A stretch of 64,000 nucleotides of DNA, from the NCBI GenBank assembly GCA_015227615.1, contig JAALGZ010000003.1:1-64000 (forward strand), in the 5' to 3' direction. The notes under the pieces were generated by a model. The model ran no database searches. It saw only the letters and a list, made by a program, of their open reading frames with translations, and was not told where the DNA came from. The DNA is from Labyrinthula sp. Ha (lineage: Eukaryota > Sar > Bigyra > Labyrinthulida > Labyrinthulaceae). The position numbers and the translations under genes are program-made. Positions 20,386 to 33,900 of the stretch are shown here, one piece after another (position 1 is the stretch's first letter; each line of letters starts with the position of its first letter).

Positions 20386-21643
20386 ATGAAGAGACGTATC
20401 TCTGAAGCAAAGCAAACACTCGCCACTAAGAAAACAGGGCGAGTTCTTGGTACTAGATCCTGTCCGAAAACAGTGTCTAAGATTTCAAAGACACAGAAAA
20501 AAGATTTCCAGTTCTTAAACCTTGAATCCATTGACACAAGAAAACATGTCGGTAAAACCCGTACGAGAACTCATACAAATCCTCTTAATCCTAAATACAA
20601 TTTTTTCAAACTTCCAAAATGGGAAATCGTCTATAAAAATCCTTCAAATCCATTATTCATTGACATTGGCTGCGCTGGAGGTAGGTTTTCTCTAGCTGCT
20701 TCAGACAGTGCAAACAAACTTTTCTCTTCTGATATTTCTCTTTCTTCCATAAATCATCTTGGTCTTGAAATTCGTGAGCCGTTAGTTCAACGGGCAAATG
20801 TATGGTCTAAAGAGCTTAAACGAACAAATTGCCATTTCTTGGGATTTAGTGGGAACAAAGCACTTAGAAAAATAATAGAATCGTATCCTGGAGAAGTAAA
20901 AACAGTGTGTGTTCAATTTCCAGATCCTCATTTTAAAAAGAAGCATCATAAAAGAAGGGTGGTGACGAATTTTTTTGTAAATAAGCTAGCTAGAGATTTA
21001 AGTAAAGGCTGCTTTGTTTTTTTCCAGTCAGATGTGGAAGAAGCAGCAGCGCAAATGAGGGTATATATATATTTTTGGTGCAAACTTGTAGGATAGAGTT
21101 TTGATTTCCAAATATTTTGATCGGGTTGGAAAGTATTCAAAGAGAAATGATGTATTAATACCAGAGCAAGTGGCAGATTCTGATTCAAAAGTTTCAGAGA
21201 AATATTGGACGAAAGATGGAAAAGCAGCACTTGTTGATGGAGATTATGGAGATTGGCTTGAAGGTGAAAATCCACTAGGAGTCTTGACAGAAAGAGAATC
21301 ACAAAATAATAGCCTTCGGCAGAAGATATTTCGGTGTGTCTTTGTAAGAAATGCCGTTGAGTTTGTTTGTGAAGTAGATTTTAGAAGAGAGATGATTTAT
21401 GAGGAAGTGGATTTAATATCTAGTGTCTTACATTCTACTAAAAAATCTTCAAAGTATTCTGTATTATTAAAACTATTCAAAGATTTGAAGAGTTGTAAAG
21501 AGCTTGATCCTGATTTAGTAAGTAGTTTGAGCGAGGAATGTGAGAAGATGAAAGTTGGCTTGGAAATTGAGGATACAGATATTAAGAAGCACACAATGAG
21601 CTCAGTTGAAACTCTTCTTGCATTGTCTAAAGAATTTCTTTAG
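20386..21643 (+). CDS. tRNA (guanine-N7)-methyltransferase, TrmB type
   Basis: Two exons, 20386-21060 and 21092-21643, give 408 residues. It transfers a methyl group from S-adenosylmethionine to N7 of a guanine in tRNA (position 46 in the family). SAM-binding motif DIGCAGG is at residues 93-99, the GLEIREPLVQRA helix at about 126-137, and the TrmB signature FPDPHFKKKHHKRR at about 178-191. It is followed by FVFFQSDVEEAAAQMRD, where the intron falls, and the late ENPLGVLTERE motif. Wording around VYKNPSNPLFIDIG and ENPLGVLTERE matches the plant/plastid-type TrmB (Arabidopsis At5g17660-like) better than METTL1/Trm8. The first ~60 residues are basic and could be an organelle-targeting leader. 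A roughly 80-residue C-terminal extension is unexplained. It converges on the dynein gene. Confidence 0.92.
21061..21091 (+). other. Spliceosomal intron, 31 nt (tRNA methyltransferase)
   Basis: Starts GTATAT, ends TTGTAG, phase 0. Removing it joins ...AAAQMR to DRVLISKY and restores the conserved QSDVxxxAxxMRD motif. Without removal a stop is met at its 3' end (21089-21091). Confidence 0.93.
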
Positions 21644-21947
21644 TAGATTATTTGTGGTGTTCTTGTTATACTCTTGAGTTTGCAATTATGGACAAACAGC
21701 TACGAAACTGTCTGTTTCTATTTAATGAGCTTCGAGTGAGAATACTTGCAACTAATATATCAAGTTATTATGTTAACCGAAGAGAACAGATTTATTTGTA
21801 CAACGCTTGTTCAATACCATTGAAAACCAGTAGGTTTCCACTAAACCATAAAAATACATTGAATTTATGGTTTGAGGCGTTCCTGTACATTGAATATACT
21901 ATGTTTATCTTCGTAATATATAAAACCATACCCAGCATCCCAAAAAA
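21644..21947. other. Convergent 3' gap
   Basis: 304 bp between the stops of the tRNA methyltransferase (+) and dynein (-) genes, presumably both 3' untranslated regions. A plus-strand open stretch of about 100 codons (21652-21951) is an AT-rich chance frame that overlaps the dynein stop, with no recognisable content. Confidence 0.6.
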
Positions 21948-24900
21948 CTAGGTGTCAGTGTTCAAGCAGAGTGCAACACCTTGAAGAATCCAGAAACTCT
22001 GATGAACGTCAGAGCCAACACTTGCTTCAAACACTAATCCTACTCCCATTGCATTGCGCCGGTTCTGAGTGACATACACAGGAACCTTGAAAGTTCCCCT
22101 AACTTTCAACCTTCTTTGCTCAATTGGGATGACTTCAACAAGTGGCATCTCTTCAACAAGCTGCTTCCAAATTTGCGGTTTCAATACTCCGTGCTCTATA
22201 TCCCATCCCGCACCTTCCAAATAAAGTCCACTAATGAAACAGCTCAAACTACAACCTGCATCCACAGTCAACTCAGAATCGTGTCTAAACTTTGTAACCT
22301 GGGTGTACAAAGTACTCTTATCTAAAGACCAGTTCTGTTTTCTGCACGCTGTCTGTACGAGAGCTGTTAGGTAAGATTCTGGTATATGAAGCCCTGACAA
22401 CCAAATAACGCGCATGTTTCGTTCTTCAATCCACTTCTGATACTGACTGACTCTTTTCTTGAACATAGCCATCCATGAACTCAAGCTCTTTTGAGTTTCA
22501 GGGGCAAGTTTTGACCAACTCGGTGGTAAGTAATTGTTGAACAAAGAGTTCGAAAGGTCTTCTAACTCATCAGTCATCCCAACCTCACCTTTTAATGCTC
22601 TTAGCAGATCAGCCAACGTGGTATCCATCTTGCTAATTAAGAAATTGAAGCGTTCTAGCTCTTGTAAGAGTACAACCTCTGTGGGTGTAGGTACCTGTCC
22701 AAATTTTTTCTTAATGATTCCGATTTCATATGGTGAGACCAGGCTCTTCCGTACAGATATAGCAGTCTGCGCAATTGTGTCCTCTCTGGATACACCACCT
22801 GAGCTACCAGAGGTCCGTGGTTGAAGGTTAACAAGGCTAGAGTATAGGCTTCTTGTCGCATTGGTTAAATATGTAATTTCCGCGTTGGAATGTAGTCCAA
22901 ATACTGCTGGTCCGCAAGTAAGAGGAAGACCTTCAATATGTTTCTTATGAATCTCATACTTGTCATTCGCCGGAAGCATATAATCAAATCCACTCTTACT
23001 AAAATAAAACTTGTTGTTCTCATCAAGCAGGAAATCTCCAAAATATTCATCTACATAGGTTTGCAGCACACGGCGATCAAAATCATCGCTTACTCGGCCA
23101 CCGTACATAGCATCGCCAATGAGGTATTTCAGTGATTTCCAAGGAAGCACGTCATCATTGTTTTGGAAAGATTTTGCCAAGTACAGACCCAACAGGTTTA
23201 GACTTATTTGAAAATCAGAGAAGTTGAAATCGTAAGCAACATTGTACCCAATTTTTCCATATTTTCTCCTTTCTTGAAGCACACCATGTAGAAAACACAA
23301 GACATATACCAACCTCTTATAAACTTTGTGCTCACAACCCTCAAACTGGTCTTCACTTACCTTATTAAAAGTATTTCGCAGATTGAGCTTTAGACCGTCA
23401 GGCGGCTCAATAACAACTTTGACTGCTTTTTGCAAAATTCCCAAAGGAAACTTATCATTGACATCAGTTGTCATCCATAAGCGAAAGTTTTCATGTATTC
23501 TCGTCTTGTCTACTGTCTCCATTTTCCCTTCGAGCTCCTTCAACCAGTTAATCAACAAATGACAATTCTGTAACAACACCCAGTGTCCTCGCACCATACC
23601 GTTTTCATAGAGGTTCATTGCGATTTTATTTTGCCCTTGGCCTAAACTTACTGTTTTAAAGTTATTAGGGGGTAAGTCTAGGTCCAAGAATAGCTTTCTG
23701 ATATCTCCTGCGGGATCTGCCCCAGGAGAGTTAATAAAAATCATAGGCACGTAACACGTACTCTGTTTGAAAAGTTGCCCATAATTTAGGATGGGCGGTT
23801 GTACAAATTTCTCACCCATGTATTTATCTCCAATTATGAACAAACGAGCTGCATTGTAACCTCTATCCGGCCTGAAGCAGCGGTACAACACAAGTTTTTG
23901 ATAACCTGTGAGTTTATTTTCCAAGCCACTAGGAAGTTCGCAGTGTTCTGGTGTCTCTGAGTCATACCAACTCTTCCATTCTTGGGAGTTTTTTTCGAGT
24001 TCAGTAGAAATTGCGTTGAAATTATCACTAAGACTTTCGATATAAAGCAAATCTGACCAAGCATCCATGCTTAGCCAAGAGTTCACCATGTCGGGGACAC
24101 AATCTTCCTCCTCATCATCCCCAATTAAGACTCTACCTTTTAGAATAAAATTCAACTCCTGCCTCCTGAGAACACCTTCGCCCTCTGATATCATAATGGC
24201 CATTTGCATCGAAAATAGAAGTTTATGCCTTTCAAAGATACCAAAACAGGTATAATTGTAGACTTGTTCAGATATTTCTACTACTAAATTTACTAACCTT
24301 CCACTTAAATCCTCGTCCTCTTTTGCAGAGTCAAGAGCTTTATGAAAAACAGAAAGAAACAACTCTAAACTGGTCTCGTACATTTTATTAATCTGACTAA
24401 GCCCAGACATTGCGAAGAATAAAATTGATCCCCGCTTAGCAACTTCCGTATAGCTTTTTCGAGCTACTTGAATTTCTTCCTTAGATTTCAGTGCTATCTC
24501 ATTTTGAGCCACAATGGCTACACTTTTTGATTTTGCGCTTTCAAGAGTTTCTATTAATTCTACATTATCTAGTATATTTCCAGTAGACTCCGCAAGACTC
24601 TTTAAGAGCAAAGACTCCAAATCGGCTAGTTCCTGTGCATTTTGCGACATTTGCTTCACAACCTCAGCAAATTTTTCCTCTATATCCTGCCTTTCATGAG
24701 CAACCACCTCATTCAGCAACTGGTCCTGCAGCCCCGGAATAGTTACTGAATAGTTAATTATCATTAACTTGGACATGACTTCTGGCGAATAATGAGGATT
24801 CGCCAGTTTTGTAGTTAGAAAGAGGCGAAAGTTCCGGTCCCAATCGATTGTTTTATCACCAAGGTTAATTAATAGGTTTCCATTCTCTACATAGTAGTTT

Positions 24901-27900
24901 TTTTCCAACACTGGGTTTATCATCGGATCTATTTCTTCATCAACATTCTCAAACAAAAACGGGCTGCCAAACTGAAGGCTTAACTCCAAGAACTTCATAA
25001 AATCAGAGTCGGCAAACGTCTTTACATTTAACTTATTTTCTTTCTCCTTGTTCTTAATCCATTTAACAGCTTGTTCTTGTGGATCAATACAAAGAGGGAA
25101 ACGGCTCGAGTTTAGTGTGAGAACAGCATTTTCCACCGAAAGCTTATCAACAGGCAGTCCTTCAAAGCTCAATCTTTGGATTTCTACATCAGCAGTTAGA
25201 AGCTGAAGAATGTCAAATTCTGCCTCTAGTGGTATCTCTTTGTCCATGACAGCTTTCTGCCACGAATCTTCCAACAAAGCCTTTCTAAAATCAGCCGTGA
25301 AAACCCCTAGGTAGCTCAAGAATGCACCACCTAAGAGGCAATCGCCAATTACTTTTGTTTGAGCACCTTCAAACCTTTGAATATCACCCTTCCAACGAAT
25401 TTTTTCAGAGCTTAGACCTTTAATGAGCTTGCTTGCCGCAATTAAGCGCTTTTCCATCAGTTGTGCCTCAACCTTTAACTCCGTTAGGTCCGCGTTGGCC
25501 ACAGTGAATTTCGAATTTAATTCATCCAGCTCGGTTTCAATGCATTCTAGGGTTTTCAAGATTCCTGCAAGCTCTTTCTCACCCTGATCTTTTTCTTTTT
25601 CTAACCTTTCTACTTTTTGCTTTAGGGGCAATACATTCTTAGCAACATCGTAGTATTTCACAAGGGCATTAACCCAGGTAAATAATCCGGAACCTGCTGT
25701 TGATACCTTCTCCATATTCTCCAGCGTAAAGTCAGGATCTTTGAAATACCCCTTGACCTTCTTTATTTGCTTTTCCGTAATTTTGTCTTTATTGTAAGTC
25801 TTAAGACTATTTAAAAAATTATTATTCGCAAGCATAGTCTTACAATTCTTCCAACTGAGTTCATCGTTTTCTGTCGGCAAAGGCTTCAGAATTAAAGTAC
25901 AGGTGCAGACCTGCATTACTAGGGTCGGAGGGTTTGCAAATCCTTTGATCTCTGTAATGTCATTCTTGTTTAAATTGTTCAAAGCTTCAGCTGCAGCATC
26001 AAGCAGTGGCAACGCTTCCTCCAGTCTATTATCTGCCTTCGCTTTCTCTACGACAATAATTTCATTATTTGCCATCAAGCTGTCTTTTTTCTCCTTCGCA
26101 TGCTCGTTATTTACTTCTGCGATTTTTTGTTTAGTGTTGATATCCTCAATAAGGGCTGTGCAATCTAGTGTTTTCTTGTCCACAACAACTTTCTTGACTT
26201 CTAGTTCTTTCTGTAGGATATCAACACTGATCTCTGCTTCCTCGAGTTTTTGCAACCCATTTATTAGCCTTTCCTTTCCTTTAGTATTTTTTATAGTTTT
26301 TTCCTTCAGCAAAAGTCTATAACTGCTAATGAAATCCAGATAGTTTTTTGGAGTGACGTAATTATGCCTACGTAGTTTTGCGTAGAACTCTTCACTATAT
26401 GATATTACATCCAAATGAATTGTTAGGATTTGTTCCAGGATTGAGGCGTTGTGCTCCTTGGGAAGTTTCTCTTCCTGCAAAAAGAAACTTGCAACACTCT
26501 TTAACGCTTCCTTAGGCCATGGGAAAAAGAAGTTAATTACCGAGCCAGAGATTAAACCAGGAAAACTACGACATCGAATACGTAGAGTTTCACCACTTGG
26601 GCTCATTGCCAAAACTAAGTGTAGATTCTTACCACAACAATCTAGAAAAAATGCCCACAGCCCCTCCTTGGTATCCAGGATCTTTAATCCTTTTTTCTTA
26701 ACATCAACACGGACCATGTTTATTATGCCATCCTTTTCATCACTCTCAAACAAACTGGGAACCGTTCCAGTTGCTAATATATTGTTAACGGACTCCAAAA
26801 ATGCTTCTTCCAACACATGCGCATCAGTAAACAGGAAGGAAATTTTGGTATTATATGCTTTTCTAAACAGGTCTTTGAGATCCGCGAAGAACTCAATAGA
26901 GGAATAGTTGCGGCATAATGTCAGCTCAAACACTTCATAACAGAGAGCAAAAGAAGCCAACTTTGTTAATGACTGTTTCCCAGAACCACCAACACCAATG
27001 AGTAAGCAATGACCTTTCTCAATGTGCAGTACCCGGTATATGCGAATAAGGTTCTCCAGGCAATTGTCAAATAGTACAAGGTTCATAGGCTTGTTATCGC
27101 AATTGTGAAGTTCCAAGACTTCATCAAAAATCTTTCGGGGGTCCATATAACTTTCGAACTCATCATAGAGCATTGCTGCATCTCCAGAACCAGTAACTTT
27201 GTTAACAGTGTCTTTGAAGGAACCGTAAATAAGAGGATTTCTAAAAGTATTTTCACAATGTGCAGAAAACTCTGTTTTCACTAGGTCCCGTAGCTTGGAG
27301 TCTGCGACTGCAATATCACTCTCATTGTTTAATCTATCACAAAAAATCCTCTCAGACTCATTTCTCCAAAGACGAAGTAGTTTTGCTTCATTTCCTGTAG
27401 CAAAATTGTCGCTTGTGAGTTGGCAAAACCCTTCAAACACCCGACTCAGATCGCGGAGGTTGAAGACATAAAAAAACTTATTCGGAGTTGCCGGAAAAGT
27501 GACTAGTAGATATTGATAGAACTGTAAGGTCATGTCAATAATTTTCTTAGAAGTTGGTATGCTCTCCTCACCAAGTTTTGTTCCTATATGAGAGCAAACA
27601 ATGGCTTCGTAGATGTAGACAAGAACAGAGTCATCTGGCGGTTCTAAGTTACAAACAGAAAACCGGGAAACATATCGAGGATCGGTTGAATTTCCACTTC
27701 GCATATTCATGGCACTAACAAACAGCAAATCTCGAAACTCCTTAAGTTCTAAGTTCTTTCCCCTTCCATATAGACTGCCAGTGTCCAGTAAAAACAGCAT
27801 AAGTGCAAGAGGTTGCTGAGTTCCATAAGTGTCGACTCTGGGCATGTTCAAATCATCAATAAACACTACCAGCTTCCTATTTCCAATAGGACCATAGATA

Positions 27901-30900
27901 TTCTTTGTCCTCTTGTCCACATTATTTTCAATATTCATTTGAACCTGGAGGCTATTTGTTCTGCTTGAAAAATTGAGAGTTAACCCTCTGAACTTTTGTT
28001 CATCTAAGTTCTTAAGGAAGTTCTGTATAATAATTGTCTTCGCTGTACCAGGTTCGCCTACAAAAAGAGTGGGTTGCGAACCCAAAGTCATGAGCTGAAG
28101 CAGGTTTGTATACATAACGTTGTCTGTGGTGGGGACAAAAATTTTTGAAAAGCAGAAAGGTTTGGGCTCCTTATATGCTGATACCTTAGATTCCCAATCT
28201 ATCCATTTATGCAAGCTTGGGTCATAGAAATATTTAACAATGTTCTTAGGAAGACTGAGGGGGCAGAGTTTTGATAGGTATTCCTCAATTTGAACCCTTT
28301 CTTGAGCCTGAAAAACAATGTAAATGGACCACACAATAGCAAATACAAATAAACCCTGTAAATCGGTCTCATCAATGTCAAAGACATAGAGCCTGTTGAA
28401 GCGTTCAGAAGATGATTGTTTGCTTAATGACACTCTAGTCTCATCGGTGCTATCATTTTCTTCAAATTCGACGAAGTTAGCAGCAAGCGCCAAGCTAACA
28501 TCAAGAATCTTACACATTTGTTTTACCAGACTCATTGCAGTCATACTGACTACTTTTTTAGGTGCTTTTACTAAGAGCGACTCGGTTTCTTCATCTGTCG
28601 CTGGTACGATTCCTTCTTCAATATAGTCTAGCAGAGGAACAGCCCACTCACTGAAACATTTATCAAGGACTTCATTCTGTTCGTGAAGATATTGACTCTC
28701 CAAAGATGGCTCTTCTTCGCTACAATTTTTGTTTCTTCTCTCTTCGTACTCTAAATAAAGGCTTGTCATATATGTTTTCCCTTTAGTTCTCAATTTTAGC
28801 CATCGTTCGAAATAACATACATATCCCAGATTTCTTGGATCTACATATACCATGCCGCACCTAGATATCGTTGCAGGGCTTGCATACTGTAGGTCAAACG
28901 TTTCTACAAGCAACTTACAATAATCTTGTAATCTAATGCGTTCTCCATTTGGCAGAGTAAGAAGCCTATTATCATCCATGACACTGTTCATATTCTCTAC
29001 CCAAAGGGCATCCACATCGCCATCGAATATTAGCCACCGGATCTCTCTCGCGGAACCAAACTCGGATGAAACTGGCAAGGGCTCATTCATTGATCTGAAC
29101 AAGTTGCTAAGAACCCCATCAGTCCACTCACGCGTGATAGGGTCGAGATCCCCATACAGTTCGTGAAGCGGTTGCGCTTTGGGATTGAGTTTGAAGATCT
29201 TAACAACTTGGTTAAATGCTGCTCCTTGAGCCATTCTTAAAGCATCGAGAATGACTGATTTCGAGCCATCAGTAGGACCTACAATCATGCAGGTATGTCG
29301 TGTTAAAAGCGTCTCATACATCTGAATGATTTTATCTATCTGTAATTCAAAGGTTTCAGGATTTCTTGGATGGAAAAAACGTTCATCCAAGTATCTTTCG
29401 ATATTTGTCTTTAACACTTCGAATGTAACTCTAGGACACTCCAAACCTGGAAATAAATCAGCAATCAATCCTTTGAATAAAGGGACATCTTCAAAAACGA
29501 ACTTGGGCATATTCGAATCTCTAAGAGCTCGCATAAGAACAATATCCTCCGGGAGATTCTTATATTCTCTCTTTAGGCTCCCTGCCATGACCAATACCGA
29601 TTTTAGTGCACGCAGTCCAAAATCATAATGGAACTGTTTAGATAGTTGTCCTTTAGCGAGCTTATAAAGCGTTGTCATCTTCTTGGCAAGCGTTTTAGCC
29701 AAGGCGAAACCTTCTGAGAACAGCATTATTTCACAAATCTGAAGTAAGTCAGGTACAATCATTGTAACTGGTCTAAACAAAGCCTTCAAGTTATCAGGTA
29801 GTTCGGTCCGTCCAGCGTAGCCCTACACTAAGAACTATATGAAAAAATACCGGGTTCATTGTTATAAAGATTCCAATTTTGTTGTCCAAGTTGATATCAC
29901 TGCCAGAACCGATATCGCATTTGCCTGTCTTCGATCTCAAGCCTGCCTGGATGCCTTCAATTTGAGCTGCAACCACACTGAGCACTTCAATGTTAATTCT
30001 GTTGAACTCGTCAAAACATCCAAACGCCCCGACTTGACAAAGCCCACTAAATATACTTTGCATAGCTTTGTAGTCAAGACCTTCCCCACAGTTAATGACA
30101 TAACAAATAATGCCCATGCCTTTAGCTAAATCTTTTACGGTTTCTGTTTTCCCAGCTAGCAATAAAGAAAATTAAAACTATACTTCCAGCAGGCCCACTT
30201 GGGGCAGTTCCAAGAAAAAATGTCAGGCCTGTTGTAATAGTCATGTAACACCTATCAGTAAGCCCAGTTATAACCAGTCTTCCTGTAAGTCCCATGTACT
30301 CGTAACCATAATTATACAGCCCCGTGCACTGTTTAATGTTCACACCATCAATTGGTGTATCAGGATCAATTATATGGTTTCCCGCATTGTCTTGTCGATG
30401 ACTATACCAGTAGAACCTTAACTGGGATTCCCAAGCAAATTCTCGAGCATCAAGAATACTGTCCCTCACAAAAGAATCGACAATGTCGCGAGCGTGAACC
30501 TCGATAATAAGCAATGTATTAACTTTCTTACGCATGTGGGAGGAAATATCTGTTCTGACTATTTCGACCAACCTTTCCAGTTGTTGACTTAGATTTTTGG
30601 CATATATCTTTAGGGCATATTTATCATTTTCATTGGCAATACGATAGAAGACATCCTCAACTTCACATGTCCACCACACCTGAGATCCAAGGACGGAGAC
30701 CATCCCAATAACAGATTCAATCCACTCAGAACGCTGCATATATACATAATCGTAGATTCCGCGCTTGCTCAGGTTCTTGACAGTATTCTTCATCTCTTGA
30801 TCAACACAGAGCATCCACTTTTCAACTGGTCCATCGATTTGAACCTTTGTTGATAGAAAAACCTCCTCCCCCTCAGACGAGCTGATAGCTACAACTTGTT

Positions 30901-33900
30901 TCATGTTTTTTGAAAAATGCAACAATTTGGTATTGTCAAATAGTTTCAACATATGAACCTGTATGGCAGCTGGATCAGAGCTTCCTAGAACTGAGAGGAG
31001 CTCATCATCCGATATAAAAAAGAACCTTGGGAAGCTATTGCGCTTCGTATCCAAGTAATCTGATAAGGACTTCTGACAACGATCTAACTCTTCACTCATA
31101 TCAGTAAGAAAGTCAACCCGACCTATATTTTGATAGTAGCATCCGTTAACAACATTCGACTTTTTATATAGATCTTCCATAAGCCCCGTTATAGCTAAGT
31201 TTGTAGCATCGAACTTTCTGGCCTCTTCTGGCAGCTGCATCCTTATATCCTCGGCACCAATAAAAATACTTTCTAAATACATCCATTTTGATTGCACTTT
31301 CAGCAAAATATCTAAAGTCTCAAGAACATGATTTAGCTTCTTCTCCCATTCGGAAACAACTTCTACAAAGCTTGAAATGAATCGTGAGCCTGATATGGTT
31401 TGCAAGTTTAGAAGATTGTCCTCAATTTCTAGCCTCAGCTCTTCTGAACTTTTTATCACGTATCCTTTAGCAATCCCATCCTTTTTGTACACGGAAAGAT
31501 TAAAATTCTTATCCTCCCAGAAAACTGCTAGCTCTGACAACTGCTTCTCAATCTTGGCTTCTTGAACAGCTTCATTAACAATTTCATTAATTTCCTCTTC
31601 GAAACGAGACAACTTCATTTCAAAAAGTTTCGCCAGTGTAAAATTCTTGTCAAATTTAAAAGAAACCTTAGTAACTCTTTGCAAACTCTCCCAATGTCGT
31701 GACTTTAGAGCATCAGTTTTCAGCTTTTCAAGTAAGGGGACACTCTCTTTAAATTTAAGAATCGCTTCTTCGACGCTGTGAAAGATTCTAAAAGCTTTTA
31801 TTTCTTTGGAGGACTTCCGCATAAGTTTCTCAACTTCTTCAGCACCTGAACGAAGAACACTAATTTCAAGTTCCGTCCACAGAGTACTTGCCATGCTTTC
31901 TTCAAAGTCTTTTAGTTTCTTATAGTATCCAAAGATAATTTCTAAAGCCTCCATTTCCTTTTCAACCAACACCAGCATAGGAAAAGAGCTGCGTTCCAAA
32001 CCAAATAGTTTCTCAGCATTGGAAAATTCCTCTTTTTTCGCCTTTAGTTCAGCCAATTCTGTAGCATAAGAAAAGAGGAGCTGAAGGGCATCATCTAGTG
32101 AGTCATTTTCCTTGTACTTAGTTTTGGGCCCCGTATTAACAAATCTTGAATGAAAATCCTTGACTGTGGTTTCAAAGGTTTTTACTGAGTCGGTTGTCGT
32201 TATCTTAAACTCAGAAATAATGTCACACAGGCGCATACTTCGTGTCTTGGAGTCGCAATAAAGCTGTCTCCATTTTGATTCCAAGTCTTGTACATATTCA
32301 TATACACCCATTGGGTCTACTGTTGTCAGCTGAAGAATATCTAAGTCTTCCTGTGATAGGTATTCATGAAGCTGATATTTCAAAAGATGAAACTTCTTCA
32401 ATATCCAAAAATGATCAGAAACCCACTTTATTTTGAGTTCTATTTCTAAGTTCCGCTCTCCAATCAACGCTATCAAGTGCAAAACTTTTTTAAGACCTTT
32501 TATATCATCAGTTTGTTCGTGCAGATCAACTTCAGAGCACGATAAAAACTTCTGCACAGGGGACAGCTTACATAGCGCTTTTTGGTATAGAACTTGGCCC
32601 AGTGCAATCTGATTCTGCTTGGCTACTTCCACAATTTTACCAGAAACTGCGGAGCAATCAATCTGAAGATACTCCAGGCGCTTTACCTTTTCAATTGATT
32701 CGTTCAAGGCAATTACTTCTTGGAACCTATACATGGTATCATCGAAGTAGCGGAGGCTGTGCGTTTTTGACGCTTGTTCTTGAAGTATTTGCGCTGAGTC
32801 AATCAAATCAAATCGCTTCCAAGTATCCAAATACCTTCTAACCATTTTAAAGCTACGCCGAAATGAGTGATTTAATGAAAGACTTATTTTTATTAGCACG
32901 GGGTTTGTAGTAATGTCAGAATAGTATGAATATCTTTTTATTTCCTCGCCTTCCTCATTATATACGGGAGCATAAGGAATACAACTATGGCGTTCCCAGC
33001 GCAAGAACTGCTTTGATGTCTCAATTACTCGATTTACAAGCTTGTTCAAGAATTTGTAAAGATCTGAGAGGGATGGACTAAGTCCAACACTTTCTCCTTG
33101 AGGAACTCCATACACCTTAATTAGTGGCCCCTTGTTTAGCCTCAGGGTGCCTTCTTGCTCATTATATCCATATCCCAACAAGGCTTGAAGGGTGAGGATA
33201 TTTCTAAGAACCATTGTCAACAAGCTATTATAGATTTTTTCTTCATAATAAGAGTAGTAATCTTGCATTCGTCGACAATTTCCTTCATTGGAAGAAAATA
33301 CAGCTTCTTCAATCTTTTTCACAAGTGGCGAGATTGTTTCATGTTGTTTAGTTAATGCATCGATAACCACAGCTATTTTGTCCTCTATCTTATTTACAAG
33401 TATGGATATATCAAGGGCTGAAGTCTCACTCGATACTGATTGGCGCAACGTCTCTCTAAATTCTATTAACTCAAAGTCTATTACCTTAGGGTTATTGCAA
33501 AGAAATCTAATTCGAAGAAGCTTGTTTGCTCGGTATTAAGCAAAATATCATCAATGAGCCCAGATGTCTTCTTAACACGTGATAAGACATCTTCCAAGTT
33601 AGACAGAGATTTCGCTACACGTTGGGAGAAAGCTTCAATAATCAAACTGTTCCAATTCAACGAAACAAACCCAGGGAATAAATCTTGCTTCACTCGATCA
33701 ATGTGGCTTTTCAACAAAACTTTTTCTACTGGTTTCAAGCTTTCAATGCACTTTTCATACCTAAAAATAACACCCCTTAGGCTTTCGCAGGTTTTCTCCA
33801 GAGTGGGTTGTTTTAAAATGAGATATCTCACATAGCTTGGAAGCTTTAGACCAAGCTCAGAGAAGCGTTTCGACTCATCAATGAATTCTTTTACCAAAAC

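Noticed and set aside
21652-21951. 100-codon plus-strand frame in the gap between the tRNA methyltransferase and dynein genes
   Set aside because: It fills a 3'-3' gap, overlaps the dynein stop, has biased AT-rich composition and no recognisable motif.
25903-26322. Hydrophobic Ser/Phe-rich plus-strand frame of 140 codons
   Set aside because: It is the antisense shadow of the dynein stalk coiled-coil coding sequence.
28295-28317. Possible 22-nt intron in the dynein fourth exon, around the WSIYIVFQAQ stretch
   Set aside because: Removal would break the reading frame, and the length is outside the 28-31 nt class.
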